DNA of 64,000 nt from positions 124,001-188,000 of the forward strand of contig NZ_JAHKQD010000015.1 of NCBI RefSeq assembly GCF_018860915.1. Direction: 5' to 3'. The stretch is from Colwellia sp. C2M11. Lineage in GTDB: Bacteria > Pseudomonadota > Gammaproteobacteria > Enterobacterales > Alteromonadaceae. Of this stretch, positions 9,721-18,912 are shown one piece after another. Numbering within the stretch: position 1 is the first letter of the stretch; each line of letters begins with the position of its first letter. A program made the translations under genes and the position numbers. Below the pieces are notes generated by a model. That model was given only the letters and a program-made list of their open reading frames with translations. It had not been told where the DNA came from and ran no database searches.

Positions 9721-9879
9721 ATGACAAAACAACTAGAAAAACCTACAGCACCACAAGATGATGATTGTTGTGGCGGTGGAGCCTGTAATCCTTGTGTTTG
9801 GGATCATTATTATGCTGAATTACAAAAGTGGCGTATTGCGCAAGCAAAATTAAAAGAACAAGGGCTAGAAAAAGAGTAA
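9721..9879 (+). CDS. 52-residue Cys-rich oxidoreductase-like domain protein
   Basis: A small complete gene encoding 52 residues with the cluster DDCCGGGACNPCVWDHYYAEL at about 14-34, then a Lys/Gln-rich helix. The CCGxGxCxPCVWDxY motif is that of the small 'oxidoreductase-like, N-terminal' family, which also occurs in eukaryotic OXLD1-type proteins; its biochemical role is not established. The four closely spaced cysteines suggest a metal- or thiol-based site. The ribosome binding site is weak (ACGAGTAAAAA). The gene follows the accC terminator, so it likely has its own promoter, and is convergent with the CvpA-family gene. Confidence 0.85.
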   Translation: MTKQLEKPTAPQDDDCCGGGACNPCVWDHYYAELQKWRIAQAKLKEQGLEKE

Positions 9880-10048
9880 AGTCGATGATGCTAGCCTTCA
9901 TCAACGACTTCTCATCATCAACTCCTGAAGCTTGCTTTAGTGCATTACAGTGACTAAAGCCTATTAACCTCATATGTATTACTGGCATATACTAGTTGAT
10001 AAATAAAGGAAAAATACAAACTCTCACTAATATTTTTATCATAGCGCT

Positions 10049-10996
10049 CTATTTGATAATGCCAGAGTCCATAATAATTTGTGCGAGTTCTTTCGCCTTA
10101 GGGCTAGCCATCAAGCCAACAACATCACCATTATTTAACATGCGAGTAAGCTCAGGATCACTGCTAAGTTGTTTAAAACGAGGGTTCTGTTTTACAACTT
10201 CGACACGAATCAACGTGGTCATAACCTCTTCAGTAAGTCTCATTTTTACCGCTGTTTTATCGGTAACATCAACATCGCCCAACACATTCGTTTCAGCTAA
10301 AATACGCTGTACCGTTTTTTTATCAAGAACAGTATTGATTTCATGCGCAGTCATTAAACCGAGCACATCTCTTTCTTCTACCATACGGCTAATCTTCTTG
10401 CTGTTCACTAATGTTTTAACATCAGGATCATTAGCGAGAAATAAACCATCTTGTATTCCTCGAGCAGGATTTTTCAAAACGTATGAAGCGACACCAACCA
10501 ATTGCGGCGTCTTTGGAAATTGTTGAGCCAGCACACTATCAATAGTCTCTCCCATAAACTGTTGTGATAAATTATTGATTAGGTTATTTTGTGGTAATTC
10601 GCCATTATTCAATGCTGTATTCGCTATATTAACGAACCAAACCAAGGCTAATCCGACTCCAGCACCTATCAAACCATTAGCGATTGCACCAAACCAAGGT
10701 AATTCTGACTTTCCATCCGTTAGTTTACCAAGAATGCTAAGGAGTATTTTAAGTGTGATTGAAATGACTATCCAACTGATAACAAATATTGCAACGCCTG
10801 CAACAAAGTAAGCAACTAGCCCTTGAAGCTCTGTTTTTTCGCTGATCAGTGCTGCCCCCTTGGTTGCAAAACTTAGCGCAATAAAATAACCGCCAATTAA
10901 ACTCGCGATGCGAGCAATAACTAAGCCTAAACCAAGACAATAGCCACGATAGATAAAGTAAAGTAGAACTATTGAAAACAGTATTATTCCAATCAT
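10049..10996 (-). CDS. CvpA-family membrane protein with long C-terminal domain
   Basis: A 315-residue protein. The N-terminal 130 residues have four predicted membrane segments (about 1-20, 27-46, 61-87, 102-124) in the pattern of CvpA/colicin V production family proteins, including IYRGYCLGLG near the start. The rest is soluble, helical and charged, with repeat-like motifs that occur three or more times (DPDVKTLVNS, DPELTRMLNNGDVVGLM, VLGLMTAHEIN). The C-terminal extension makes it longer than E. coli CvpA (about 160). It is an isolated gene here; the role is unknown beyond membrane association. Confidence 0.8.
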   Translation of the reverse strand: MIGIILFSIVLLYFIYRGYCLGLGLVIARIASLIGGYFIALSFATKGAALISEKTELQGLVAYFVAGVAIFVISWIVISITLKILLSILGKLTDGKSELPWFGAIANGLIGAGVGLALVWFVNIANTALNNGELPQNNLINNLSQQFMGETIDSVLAQQFPKTPQLVGVASYVLKNPARGIQDGLFLANDPDVKTLVNSKKISRMVEERDVLGLMTAHEINTVLDKKTVQRILAETNVLGDVDVTDKTAVKMRLTEEVMTTLIRVEVVKQNPRFKQLSSDPELTRMLNNGDVVGLMASPKAKELAQIIMDSGIIK

Positions 10997-11481
10997 GTAT
11001 TTTTCCTTTTAAATAAGTAGTCACAAATACTAAACACTATAATGATTACATTCAAGCATCCTTACTGATAGCAAGTTGACTAAATTATTTTCTACACAAA
11101 CCAATTAAAAGCCTTATAAACACAACTTATAGACTATCAACATAATATAACTACCTACATTAATATCAAAATACGTTGATTGAAAATAAAGAAAATAAAA
11201 CTCTATCAGGGTAGATTCTAAGTAGCTCGACACTTAACAAAATAGATATATTAAAAATGTCGCTATTGTACTTTCAAGTAATTTTCCGAGTATTGTAAGC
11301 TTTAATAGCATACATGAATGGATAGATTAATATATTATGTGCGGTATGCGAGTTAGGTGTTAGATGAGATATTAGGTGAGTTATTAGATGATTTATTGGA
11401 TAAGATTAGGTGAGTTATATAAGCACGACGATGTTCTGCCGTACTTATATTCCCCACTTTAACCAAAAGAGAGTACTACGT
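10997..11481. other. Intergenic region with short direct repeats and an imperfect hairpin
   Basis: About 485 bases between the cvpA-family start and the TonB receptor stop, both minus-strand genes. No gene is supported. The 3' part holds related direct repeats: the 14-mer ATTAGGTGAGTTAT occurs at 11371-11384 and again at 11405-11418, with degenerate copies (AGTTAGGTGTTAGATGAG, TTATTAGATGATTTATTGG) around them. An imperfect hairpin at about 11417-11450 (ATATAAG...CTTATAT) lies 31 bases beyond the receptor stop and may end the pqq/TonB transcript. Confidence 0.5.
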
Positions 11482-13650
11482 CTAAAAATTGAAGGTGATA
11501 CCACCAAAAAATAGACGTTCACGGCCAGCCAATTTACCCTCATTTCGGCTCACCAAATATTCTTTATCAAACAAATTTTCTACACTAGCAAACAAGGTTA
11601 CACCGGTATTAGGGATATAGTAATTAACCGTCGCATTCCAGATGGTATAACTAGGAATTATACCCTCAATACCATTTCCTGATTCAATGCGTGTATTTTC
11701 ATCATCAGCAAATTGCCTACTCACATGCTGTACTCCAATACGTGCTTCAACACCACTAACATGTTCATAACCTAAGTCAAGGTTTGCCAAATTTTCTGGC
11801 GCATATTGCATACGATTACCATCATTAGCAGGATCTGAGGCTTTGGTATATTCTGCAGTCCATAAGTTAGTGTATGAACCGGATAGATAGACATTATTGT
11901 TCCAGTTATAAATCTCACCAAAATTAATTCGAGTCGCTAGTTCAATACCTTGTTGTTCACTTTTACCGCTATTATCAAATGTTGCACCATTATCTACGAT
12001 AGTATTTTCAATATCGTTATGAAATAAAGCACCAGAGATAACAATACCTTTAACGTAATTACTTCTCATACCTAATTCGAACAAAGTACTTTCTTCAGGT
12101 ACAGCACGGGCACCTGATGCATCAAGCTCTCGATCAGCACGTGATGGTGAAATACCTTGATGAACACCCGCAAAAATTGTTGTCTTCGTTATACCATTCC
12201 AAGCGACGCCAAAGCTTGGAAGAAACTCAGTATAACTGTCTGAAACACGATTCGAAGAAAAGTCATCACTGTCTCTGGTACGTACATCTTCAACACGAAA
12301 GCCCGCTGTTATTGACCAGTTATCGATATAAGTAGTGTTTTGGGCAAAATAAGATAATGCATAGGCATCAAGCGTGGTTCCTTCGCGATCTTCGCCTTCA
12401 AGTAATGCCAATTCATAATCTAAGCGTTGCGCGGTATTAACAGCATACACCTGCTCACGATGCGCTTGCTCTTGATGGTATCTAAGCCCAAAGATTGCAT
12501 CATTTTCAAAGCCAAATAAGTCATGTTCAAAATCGGCTTTGCTTTCTGCTCCCCATGTATAATATTGGCGCGGAGCATGACGACCACCACAAACATTAAT
12601 ATCGGTGTCACCAATATCCGATACGGTTACATTACCATCATCATTTATATCCCCCACAGCATCACAGTTACGTAATCGTGATTCCCACTCACCATTAACC
12701 TCTCTACCGCTATTACTAGCACGTAAACCATTACGGAAAGTATCAGTGTAATAAGCTTGAGACTGTATCGTAAATTTATCATTAACCTCAATTTTATGAG
12801 TTAGTTGTATAACATCACGACTTTGTTCCCACAGATCTAACTCTACCGTTGGATGAGAATAAGGATCACGCGCATATTCATCCTGAGTTAAGTAGTTTTC
12901 AGTTTGGTTACGACGATCATTGGTATGAACTATTTTTAAGCCAACTGTTTGATCGTCAGTAATTTTTAATTCGCCTTTAAAGCGATAATCTTTAACATCA
13001 TACCCGCTATCATCAAAAATACCGTCGCCCTTACTTTGTGAGAAATCCAACATAAAGCCACCGGTTTCATTACCAAAGCCAACATTTGCATGTAATCCTC
13101 GGAGGGCTTGATTACCAAAGGTAGAGGTTAATGAGCCTTCAATTTCACCATTACGAGGTGCAGTTTTAGTAACAAAGTTTACAGCCCCACCTAATGTTTG
13201 CGGACCATATAAAATTTGTCCTGCACCTTTAACAACCTCTACTCGAACAACGGATGTTGAAGGTGTCGCATAATGGTTAACAGGGTCGGTGTAAGGCGCA
13301 AGTTGAAGTGGCATGCCATCTTCCATTACCATCGCTTTCGCACTTCGACGAGGATTCTGGCCACGAATACCAATATTTAAATCAAAACTCATGCTGCCAT
13401 CAGGAACTACCATTATGCCTGGCAAGGTTCTTAATTGTTCATTGATGGATAATGGACGGCGTGACTCAAGGTATTCTTTATCAATAATATCAAATGAACC
13501 TGCAACAGCTTCAAGTCTGTCCGGTAAAATGCCAGTAACTGTCAATTTATCCATTTCAGCAGTCGCAGTATCTTCTGCATATGTCGTATAAGGTACTAAT
13601 AATAACGACGACAGTATAGCCGTACTGATTAATGTTGGTTTGAGAGTCAT
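11482..13650 (-). CDS. TonB-dependent outer-membrane receptor, candidate PQQ-linked transporter
   Basis: A 722-residue receptor with a signal peptide (1-25, ending TYA), a plug domain from about 33 (DKLTVTG, RPLSINEQLRTLPGI, IRGQNPRRSAKAMVMEDGMPL, GAGQILYGPQTLGGAVNFVTK) and a 22-strand-type barrel ending in GGITFNF with a terminal aromatic. The overall type is the FecA-like siderophore receptor branch. A predicted external loop has an EF-hand/dockerin-type metal motif (D334-D345, DINDDGNVTVSD) bracketed by C329 and C354. It lies downstream of the pqq genes on the same strand. E. coli PqqU (YncD) is a TonB-dependent PQQ importer, so a PQQ or metal uptake role is plausible but inferred from context only. 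The gap to the upstream 56-residue gene is 190 bases. Confidence 0.88.
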   Translation of the reverse strand: MTLKPTLISTAILSSLLLVPYTTYAEDTATAEMDKLTVTGILPDRLEAVAGSFDIIDKEYLESRRPLSINEQLRTLPGIMVVPDGSMSFDLNIGIRGQNPRRSAKAMVMEDGMPLQLAPYTDPVNHYATPSTSVVRVEVVKGAGQILYGPQTLGGAVNFVTKTAPRNGEIEGSLTSTFGNQALRGLHANVGFGNETGGFMLDFSQSKGDGIFDDSGYDVKDYRFKGELKITDDQTVGLKIVHTNDRRNQTENYLTQDEYARDPYSHPTVELDLWEQSRDVIQLTHKIEVNDKFTIQSQAYYTDTFRNGLRASNSGREVNGEWESRLRNCDAVGDINDDGNVTVSDIGDTDINVCGGRHAPRQYYTWGAESKADFEHDLFGFENDAIFGLRYHQEQAHREQVYAVNTAQRLDYELALLEGEDREGTTLDAYALSYFAQNTTYIDNWSITAGFRVEDVRTRDSDDFSSNRVSDSYTEFLPSFGVAWNGITKTTIFAGVHQGISPSRADRELDASGARAVPEESTLFELGMRSNYVKGIVISGALFHNDIENTIVDNGATFDNSGKSEQQGIELATRINFGEIYNWNNNVYLSGSYTNLWTAEYTKASDPANDGNRMQYAPENLANLDLGYEHVSGVEARIGVQHVSRQFADDENTRIESGNGIEGIIPSYTIWNATVNYYIPNTGVTLFASVENLFDKEYLVSRNEGKLAGRERLFFGGITFNF

Positions 13651-13840
13651 CTTGTTTCATTCTCTTTATTATTATAAAGATATTATATTAGTCACCATAA
13701 GAGAGACTTCATATAGGAAAAATTCCTGAATGAAATAAATCACGAAAATAATTTAACAATTGAGCTAAGAATTTGTATTCACAAGGCTTAACTGCTACTT
13801 AACTACTAACAGTTAACTGCTAAAAGTGAACAACTCACAA

Positions 13841-14011
13841 TTAATCTACAGTTTTAATGGTCACTTCAATTTTTTTACTATCACCCACAAACCATTTTTG
13901 TACGTAGATTGATCCTAAAACAGGTGGCATCCCATTTTCTGGCACTTCTTTATAACGAACACTATTTTTGTTGTGCTTTTCCAGTTCAAACTGAATTACT
14001 TTTTCCGACAT
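13841..14011 (-). CDS. Small conserved-looking protein of unknown function in the PQQ cluster
   Basis: A 56-residue protein, not membrane-bound: MSEKVIQFELEKHNKNSVRY, then PPVLGSIYVQKWFVG and a final short strand IEVTIKTV. The alternating pattern suggests a small beta sheet. A good GAGG ribosome binding site lies 6 bases before the ATG. I recall similar short proteins ('NTVRY...GTLYVQKW...LTVTI') as widespread hypotheticals, but I cannot assign a function. It lies 101 bases downstream of the M16 peptidase gene and upstream of the TonB receptor, so it is probably part of the pqq transcript. Confidence 0.75.
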   Translation of the reverse strand: MSEKVIQFELEKHNKNSVRYKEVPENGMPPVLGSIYVQKWFVGDSKKIEVTIKTVD

Positions 14012-14112
14012 AACTACCTCTACAGTTTTAATAAATTTGGCTTTTCAGCTGAATAATAAGGTATTTTTACTACAGGGTAAATTTTATCGTTATGCGCTAA
14101 GACAAGATTTAA

Positions 14113-15561
14113 CTACGTGATGTGATTTTTTAGATAAGTAGCTATTTGAGTAGAGGTGATGCTCATCACTTGGTCATATTGAACGTGATAAAGCCGACAA
14201 TATTTAATTTTAGCAAGTGCTAAGCTCATACTAATAAAAGCATCATCTTGACTGAGGCTCAGTAAACATTGAGCGATATTGTCTAAATAGGTATCCGGGG
14301 TTACATCAAAAGCACTATATATTGCTAAGTATTTAGAGTTATCAATCACTAATGCTTGGGTCGCATAGCAATTCCCTTCGTAGCGATGCGCTGAAAATTT
14401 TGGGTAGGCGCTAATAATATAACTGGTAATATTAGCCAGTATTTTACCTTCTGCATTAATCTTTGCTAGCCATAATCCGTTATTTTGATCATTTACATAC
14501 ACGTGCTCAGATGACTGATTTAATACCGTACTCTCTAATTGAATTTTTGCTTCTTGGTATAAATTTGAAAAGAGCTTTGGTAGCACAGTTTTATGAGTGA
14601 ATTCTTTTTCATCACTATTAACTAAAAAAGTCTTATCCCTCTGTGCTACTAACTTACTAGATAGCATAGCAAGTGCCGGTATTAAATGGCGACTCGCTGA
14701 TGTTAGTGAAGTATCACTGTTGAGCAATACTTGCTTACTCGAGCTCTCCACTTCCTTGTAATCGTCAATTTCTTGATAATAAAGATCCTGCAACCATGAG
14801 TGATACAGAGTAATAAGTTTGTTAATCTCAGGAGAATACTTGGTGCTATCTTGCTCATTAGCATCAATATTATGTGCATTGGTACTGTATTCCTCTAATG
14901 CTATTGCTACCTTGTTTAATTCACTAGACGGCTTAGGTAATGATGCGACTATATTTGCAATTTCTTTAACATCGGCGTTCGCAGTAACTAAGGTAATATT
15001 GTCTGCTTGATAAAAACGTTGATGAAAATGAGTTAAATCGTTAATTGATAATTCACCAATTGACGTACTTATCCCCCCATAACTAATCTCACTGCTTTTG
15101 TCTTTTTTAGCACTGTTTTTATTATTGCCTTTTTCTGCTTGTTCTACGCCTAATAACTCTCGATAGATAACCCCTTTTTCATCGCCATCATGAATTTCAT
15201 ACTGTAAATCAGTATCGGTAAACACGGGATTGAATAAACCATTTAATAAATAATTTATAGCCAACTTAAACGTATTTCGGCATTGACTTTGACAGTGAAA
15301 ATGAGTGGTTTGAGCTAATGTCGAGGCATTGATTTTAACATCGGTTAACGAGAGTAATTGAAATAAAGTTTCCGGTTTAGGAAAAGCTTTACTACCACGA
15401 AACACAAAATGCTCTACGCCATGAGCAACCCCGCTGTTATCAAATATTGGGGTATTTACAACAAAAAGCGCACTAAAACCGCTATTATCTACAATATTTA
15501 TATGTTTTAAACCGTTTTTGTGGCGATAAATATCTTCTGATAATAGCGTTTCTAACATCAT
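14113..15561 (-). CDS. Half-length M16 zinc peptidase, candidate PqqA-processing (PqqF-like) protease
   Basis: A 482-residue protein with the inverted zinc motif HxxEH (H47, E50, H51, in [14 protein letters not shown]) and a likely third ligand E135 in KGVIYREL. The latter resembles the KGVVYNEM of M16C (presequence-protease/falcilysin) enzymes more than the pitrilysin-type PqqF. The length equals one half of a full M16 enzyme (about 750-1000), so an active chamber would need dimerisation or a partner. Residues 140-155 are low-complexity and Lys/Asn-rich. It starts with ATGATG overlapping the pqqE stop, so it is translationally coupled to PQQ synthesis. M16 peptidases are needed to release the crosslinked Glu-Tyr from PqqA, and that is its probable role. 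Confidence 0.82.
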   Translation of the reverse strand: MMLETLLSEDIYRHKNGLKHINIVDNSGFSALFVVNTPIFDNSGVAHGVEHFVFRGSKAFPKPETLFQLLSLTDVKINASTLAQTTHFHCQSQCRNTFKLAINYLLNGLFNPVFTDTDLQYEIHDGDEKGVIYRELLGVEQAEKGNNKNSAKKDKSSEISYGGISTSIGELSINDLTHFHQRFYQADNITLVTANADVKEIANIVASLPKPSSELNKVAIALEEYSTNAHNIDANEQDSTKYSPEINKLITLYHSWLQDLYYQEIDDYKEVESSSKQVLLNSDTSLTSASRHLIPALAMLSSKLVAQRDKTFLVNSDEKEFTHKTVLPKLFSNLYQEAKIQLESTVLNQSSEHVYVNDQNNGLWLAKINAEGKILANITSYIISAYPKFSAHRYEGNCYATQALVIDNSKYLAIYSAFDVTPDTYLDNIAQCLLSLSQDDAFISMSLALAKIKYCRLYHVQYDQVMSITSTQIATYLKNHIT

Positions 15562-16736
15562 ATTTTTATACGTGTAATATTTAATTGTGTATTTTCAGCA
15601 TGCTTCATCGCTTTTTGATTTACACGCATAACGATCGGGTTTGATGGGCTAGTTGCACTGGCAATCGCCTCTTGAATTAAATGGTGATCTTCCGATTTAC
15701 TACAAACAGGATCGGTTTTATGCATATCACCAGTCATCATGAATGCCTGACAACGACACCCGCCAAAGTCTTTCTCTTTTTCATCACACCCTTTACATGG
15801 TTGCGGCATCCAATCATCACCACGAAAATAATCAAAAGAAAAATCTTGTTGCCATATATCGTTGATAGACTTATCTTTGACATTTGGAAAAGTCAGAGGC
15901 AACATTTTTGCACTATGACAAGGTAGCGCAGATCCGTCAGGCGTAACGGTTAAAAAGGTTGATCCCCAACCATTCATACACGCTTTTGGACGAGTTTCAA
16001 AATAGTCAGGCGTTACAAAAATAAAGTGCGGTCCCCTACCATCTTGCTGATCTCTGAATTCATTTACAATACGTTCTGCTTCAACTAATTGCTCTCGAGA
16101 AGGTAATAAATGATCACGGTTTTCATACGCCCAACCATAATATTGTGCAGTGGCTAGCTCAACATAATCAGCTTCTAGCTCACAACTTAAACGCATAATA
16201 GCTTCAATTTGATCAAGATTTTGTTTCGATAAAACAAAGTTAAGCACCATAGGATAGCCTTGAGCTTTAACCGATTTAGCCATATTAAACTTTTGCTGGT
16301 AGGCATTACCACGACCGGCAATGGCATCGTTTAATTCAGGATCAGCACCTTGAAAACTAATTTGTATATGATCTAAGCCTGCTTTTTTTAGTTTTGCGAT
16401 GCGCTTTTCAGTTAACCCAATACCAGAGGTAATTAAGTTAGTGTAAAAACCTAAATCCCTCGCCTGCTTTACTAAAGCTTCTAAGTCTTTGCGTAGCAAT
16501 GGCTCACCGCCAGAAAAGCCAAGCTGTACTGCTCCCATATCCCTTGCTTCACTAAATACTTTCTGCCACTGCTCTGTGGTTAACTCATTTTTAGTTTCGC
16601 TTAATTGGGTTGGATTTGAACAGTAAGGGCAATGCAATGGACAATCATAGGTTAATTCCGCTAGTAACCAAAGCGGAGGTCCAACAAGTGTCTTGGTGTC
16701 TTTTTTTAATGCCTCAGTTACTGCTTGGCTAGTCAT
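15558..16736 (-). CDS. pqqE: PqqA peptide cyclase (radical SAM)
   Basis: A 392-residue radical SAM/SPASM enzyme that forms the Glu-Tyr C-C crosslink in PqqA. It has the SAM-cluster motif CPLHCPYC near the N-terminus, [12 protein letters not shown], and C-terminal SPASM cysteines in [30 protein letters not shown] and DPVCSKS for the auxiliary clusters. The ATG at 16736 is chosen ([10 protein letters not shown]); a further upstream start at 16778 would overlap pqqD by 50 bases. From 16736 the overlap with the pqqD stop is 8 bases. Confidence 0.96.
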   Translation of the reverse strand: MTSQAVTEALKKDTKTLVGPPLWLLAELTYDCPLHCPYCSNPTQLSETKNELTTEQWQKVFSEARDMGAVQLGFSGGEPLLRKDLEALVKQARDLGFYTNLITSGIGLTEKRIAKLKKAGLDHIQISFQGADPELNDAIAGRGNAYQQKFNMAKSVKAQGYPMVLNFVLSKQNLDQIEAIMRLSCELEADYVELATAQYYGWAYENRDHLLPSREQLVEAERIVNEFRDQQDGRGPHFIFVTPDYFETRPKACMNGWGSTFLTVTPDGSALPCHSAKMLPLTFPNVKDKSINDIWQQDFSFDYFRGDDWMPQPCKGCDEKEKDFGGCRCQAFMMTGDMHKTDPVCSKSEDHHLIQEAIASATSPSNPIVMRVNQKAMKHAENTQLNITRIKI

Positions 16737-17013
16737 GATAAAGCCACTTCTTCTCAATTGCGGTAGTGATAAACTCATTCACGTCGGTAGCTAAATTACC
16801 CGCATCAGGAAATTTAGCATGTAATACATCGATAATTTCCTGTACATTTTTTTGCCCATCAATAAGCTGCATAATTTCGCCAGCACCACCGTTAAGCTTA
16901 ACCATACCTTCTGGAAATAATAACACGAAGCAATCTTGTGCTTTTTCCCATTGGAAACGGAACATTCTATTAAGTGACGGTGTCATGGTTGGTGTAATCG
17001 TTAATGTGCTCAC
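16729..17013 (-). CDS. pqqD: PQQ biosynthesis peptide chaperone PqqD
   Basis: A 94-residue RiPP recognition element protein that binds the PqqA precursor and presents it to PqqE. The translation shows [36 protein letters not shown], the central PqqD signature (LLFPEG..KLN..AGEIL), and the expected C-terminal helix. Length is typical. The start overlaps the pqqC stop by 4 bases and the end overlaps pqqE by 8, showing tight coupling. Confidence 0.96.
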   Translation of the reverse strand: MSTLTITPTMTPSLNRMFRFQWEKAQDCFVLLFPEGMVKLNGGAGEIMQLIDGQKNVQEIIDVLHAKFPDAGNLATDVNEFITTAIEKKWLYHD

Positions 17014-17777
17014 TTAAATATACCTTTATGATAAATAGGGTTATTAATTGCCTCTTGACCAAGTATGTCTTGATAAGGAGCTCTGCCTTGTTGATAAGCT
17101 AAACTCATTGAATCTAGCATACTCCACAGAATATCCAGTTTGAATTGCAGAATATTTAGCGCTTCTTCTTGTGCTTCACGGGTAGTAAAGTAATCTAAGG
17201 TTATTTGTAAACCATGACTAACATCACGACGCGCTTGCGATAAACGCATTTGGAAATAACGTAAACCGTCAGGTTTTATCCATGGGTAATTTTGAGGCCA
17301 ACTATCAAGGCGGCTTTGATGTATTTTAGGTGCAAACATTTCGGTTAATGATGAACAAGCAGCTTGTTGCCAATTAGCGCTGCGGGCAAAATTCACATAA
17401 GCATCGACCGCGAAACGAACACCTGGCAATACAAATTTTTCATCTAATAAATCCTGTCGGTCTAAGCCTACAGCTTCACCTAAACGTAACCAAGCTTCAA
17501 TTCCTCCTAGGGCTTCATCACCAATACAGCCGTCATGATCAAGAATACGTTGCACCCATAAGCGTCTAGTTTCCATATCTCGGCAATTAGCCATAATTGC
17601 CGCATCTTTAATTGGTATATTCAATTGATAATAAAAGCGATTTGCTACCCAGCCTTGAATTTCTTCTTTACTACATTTACCTTCGTGCATCGCAATATGA
17701 AAAGGATGGTTAATATGATAGAGCTGACCTTTATCTTTAAGTTTTTGTTCAAACTGCTCTCTGGTCCAAGCTTGCAT
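17010..17777 (-). CDS. pqqC: Pyrroloquinoline-quinone synthase PqqC
   Basis: A 255-residue helical oxidase that performs the final ring closure and eight-electron oxidation to PQQ without a metal cofactor. Recognised by [32 protein letters not shown] at the start and by [19 protein letters not shown] and [17 protein letters not shown] later, including the active-site histidines and arginines of the family. Full length. The ribosome binding site AAGGATCC precedes the ATG. pqqB ends 22 bases upstream. Confidence 0.97.
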   Translation of the reverse strand: MQAWTREQFEQKLKDKGQLYHINHPFHIAMHEGKCSKEEIQGWVANRFYYQLNIPIKDAAIMANCRDMETRRLWVQRILDHDGCIGDEALGGIEAWLRLGEAVGLDRQDLLDEKFVLPGVRFAVDAYVNFARSANWQQAACSSLTEMFAPKIHQSRLDSWPQNYPWIKPDGLRYFQMRLSQARRDVSHGLQITLDYFTTREAQEEALNILQFKLDILWSMLDSMSLAYQQGRAPYQDILGQEAINNPIYHKGIFK

Positions 17778-17799
17778 AAAAAGGATCCTTTAAGTGTAA

Positions 17800-18717
17800 T
17801 TAAATCGTTATTTCCATGCCATCTGTGGCAATTTCTACACCATTGTCTAAAACAAACTGATGTTGAGGAGATTCTTCATTTAAAATAGGGTTTGTGTTGT
17901 TGATATGTATTAGGATTTTTCGATCTATTGTAAATTTATTCAATAAAGCGACGGTACCATAATCACCATTGACTGGCATATGTCCCATTTCTGACCCTAA
18001 TTTAGTACCAACACCTTGCGCAATCATTTCATCATCAAGCCATAGCGTACCATCAATAAGCACACAGCTAGCTTCTGAAAGTATACGTTCAACTTCAGCG
18101 GTACTTTCAACAATTCCCGGTAAGTAGAATAAATATTTACCGGTACTTTTATCAATAATTTTTAAACCAATATTATTACCGTCAACCACTTTATCTCTAT
18201 AACGCGAATAAGGTGGAGCATTTGACTCAATAATAACGGGAAGGAATTCGATGCCTTCAACGCCGGTAACACCAAATGGTGCACGTTGTTCAGTATCAAT
18301 TTTGTTAAAGCTGAGTCCACCGTGCCAATGCTCTAGCAAATTAAATAATGGAAAAGCCGTTGATAAGTCTTCATAAACAACATCACTACAGTAAACATCA
18401 AGCGGTAACCCTTCGCGCAACGTTAACAAACCTGTGGTGTGGTCTATTTGGCTGTCAGTTAATATTGCGGCACGAATGTTAGTACCACGACTGCCTTCTT
18501 CAGGCCAAAGTTGTGGAGATTGATTTATTTGTTCACGGATATCTGGTGATGCATTGATCAATACCCAGTCTTTGCCATTTTGGCTAACTGCAATAGATGA
18601 TTGTGTACGCGCCGTTGCTTTAATGCTGCCATCGCGTAAGCCTTTACAATTTGCGCAGTGACAATTCCATTGAGGAAACCCGCCGCCAGCAGCAGAGCCT
18701 AGAACTAAAATTTTCAT
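17800..18717 (-). CDS. pqqB: PQQ biosynthesis protein PqqB (metallo-beta-lactamase fold)
   Basis: A 305-residue protein starting MKILVLGSAAGGGFPQWNCHCANC, the PqqB signature with a Cys/Zn site, followed by LINASPDIREQI, LTDSQIDHTTGLLTLREG and MGHMPVNGDYG. PqqB has the metallo-hydrolase fold and has been shown to hydroxylate the tyrosine of the processed Glu-Tyr intermediate. Full length for the family. A GAGG ribosome binding site precedes the ATG at 18717. It is the first gene after the hairpin that separates it from pqqA. Confidence 0.97.
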   Translation of the reverse strand: MKILVLGSAAGGGFPQWNCHCANCKGLRDGSIKATARTQSSIAVSQNGKDWVLINASPDIREQINQSPQLWPEEGSRGTNIRAAILTDSQIDHTTGLLTLREGLPLDVYCSDVVYEDLSTAFPLFNLLEHWHGGLSFNKIDTEQRAPFGVTGVEGIEFLPVIIESNAPPYSRYRDKVVDGNNIGLKIIDKSTGKYLFYLPGIVESTAEVERILSEASCVLIDGTLWLDDEMIAQGVGTKLGSEMGHMPVNGDYGTVALLNKFTIDRKILIHINNTNPILNEESPQHQFVLDNGVEIATDGMEITI

Positions 18718-18770
18718 ATGTGCCTCGAAATCAAGACAAAGGGGAAGTTAGAAATTAACTAGTGATAACT

Positions 18771-18810
18771 AATTACCTCAGGTTTTAAGCAAAAGTATAC
18801 TGAGGTAATT
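18771..18810 (-). promoter_or_regulatory. Stem-loop between pqqA and pqqB
   Basis: A perfect 11-bp inverted repeat (AATTACCTCAG / CTGAGGTAATT) around an 18-base loop that can pair further (TTTT/AAAA). In the pqq transcript it starts 30 bases after the pqqA stop and is not followed by a T-run, while the plus strand does have a T-run. Such a hairpin fits partial termination or mRNA stabilisation, giving more PqqA peptide than PqqB-E; unequal pqqA expression is known in other pqq operons. The mechanism here is inferred. Confidence 0.7.
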
Positions 18811-18840
18811 TTTTGTATTAATTTATTCGTCTTGCTCAAA

Positions 18841-18912
18841 TTAACGATTACTGATGTAAAGCGTTACTTCAAATCCTAAACGCATTTCTTCAAAGTTAGG
18901 TTTAGTCCACAT
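18841..18912 (-). CDS. pqqA: PQQ precursor peptide PqqA (23 residues)
   Basis: The translation is MWTKPNFEEMRLGFEVTLY followed by ISNR and a stop. This is the PqqA pattern: conserved E15 and Y19 in E-V-T-L-Y are the residues crosslinked by PqqE to form the PQQ skeleton. Proteins ending FEVTxYxxNR are typical of Pseudomonas-type PqqA. A strong GAGGAA ribosome binding site sits 8 bases before the ATG. pqqB follows 123 bases downstream after a hairpin. Confidence 0.95.
   Translation of the reverse strand: MWTKPNFEEMRLGFEVTLYISNR

Noticed and set aside
9996-10526. 176-codon open frame antisense to the CvpA-family gene
   Set aside because: A shadow of a coding gene; Ser/Thr-rich composition from antisense reading.
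13651-13840. Possible Fur box in front of the TonB receptor
   Set aside because: Only AGGAA-AAA-TTCCT and AT-rich dyads are visible, which do not match the Fur consensus convincingly.
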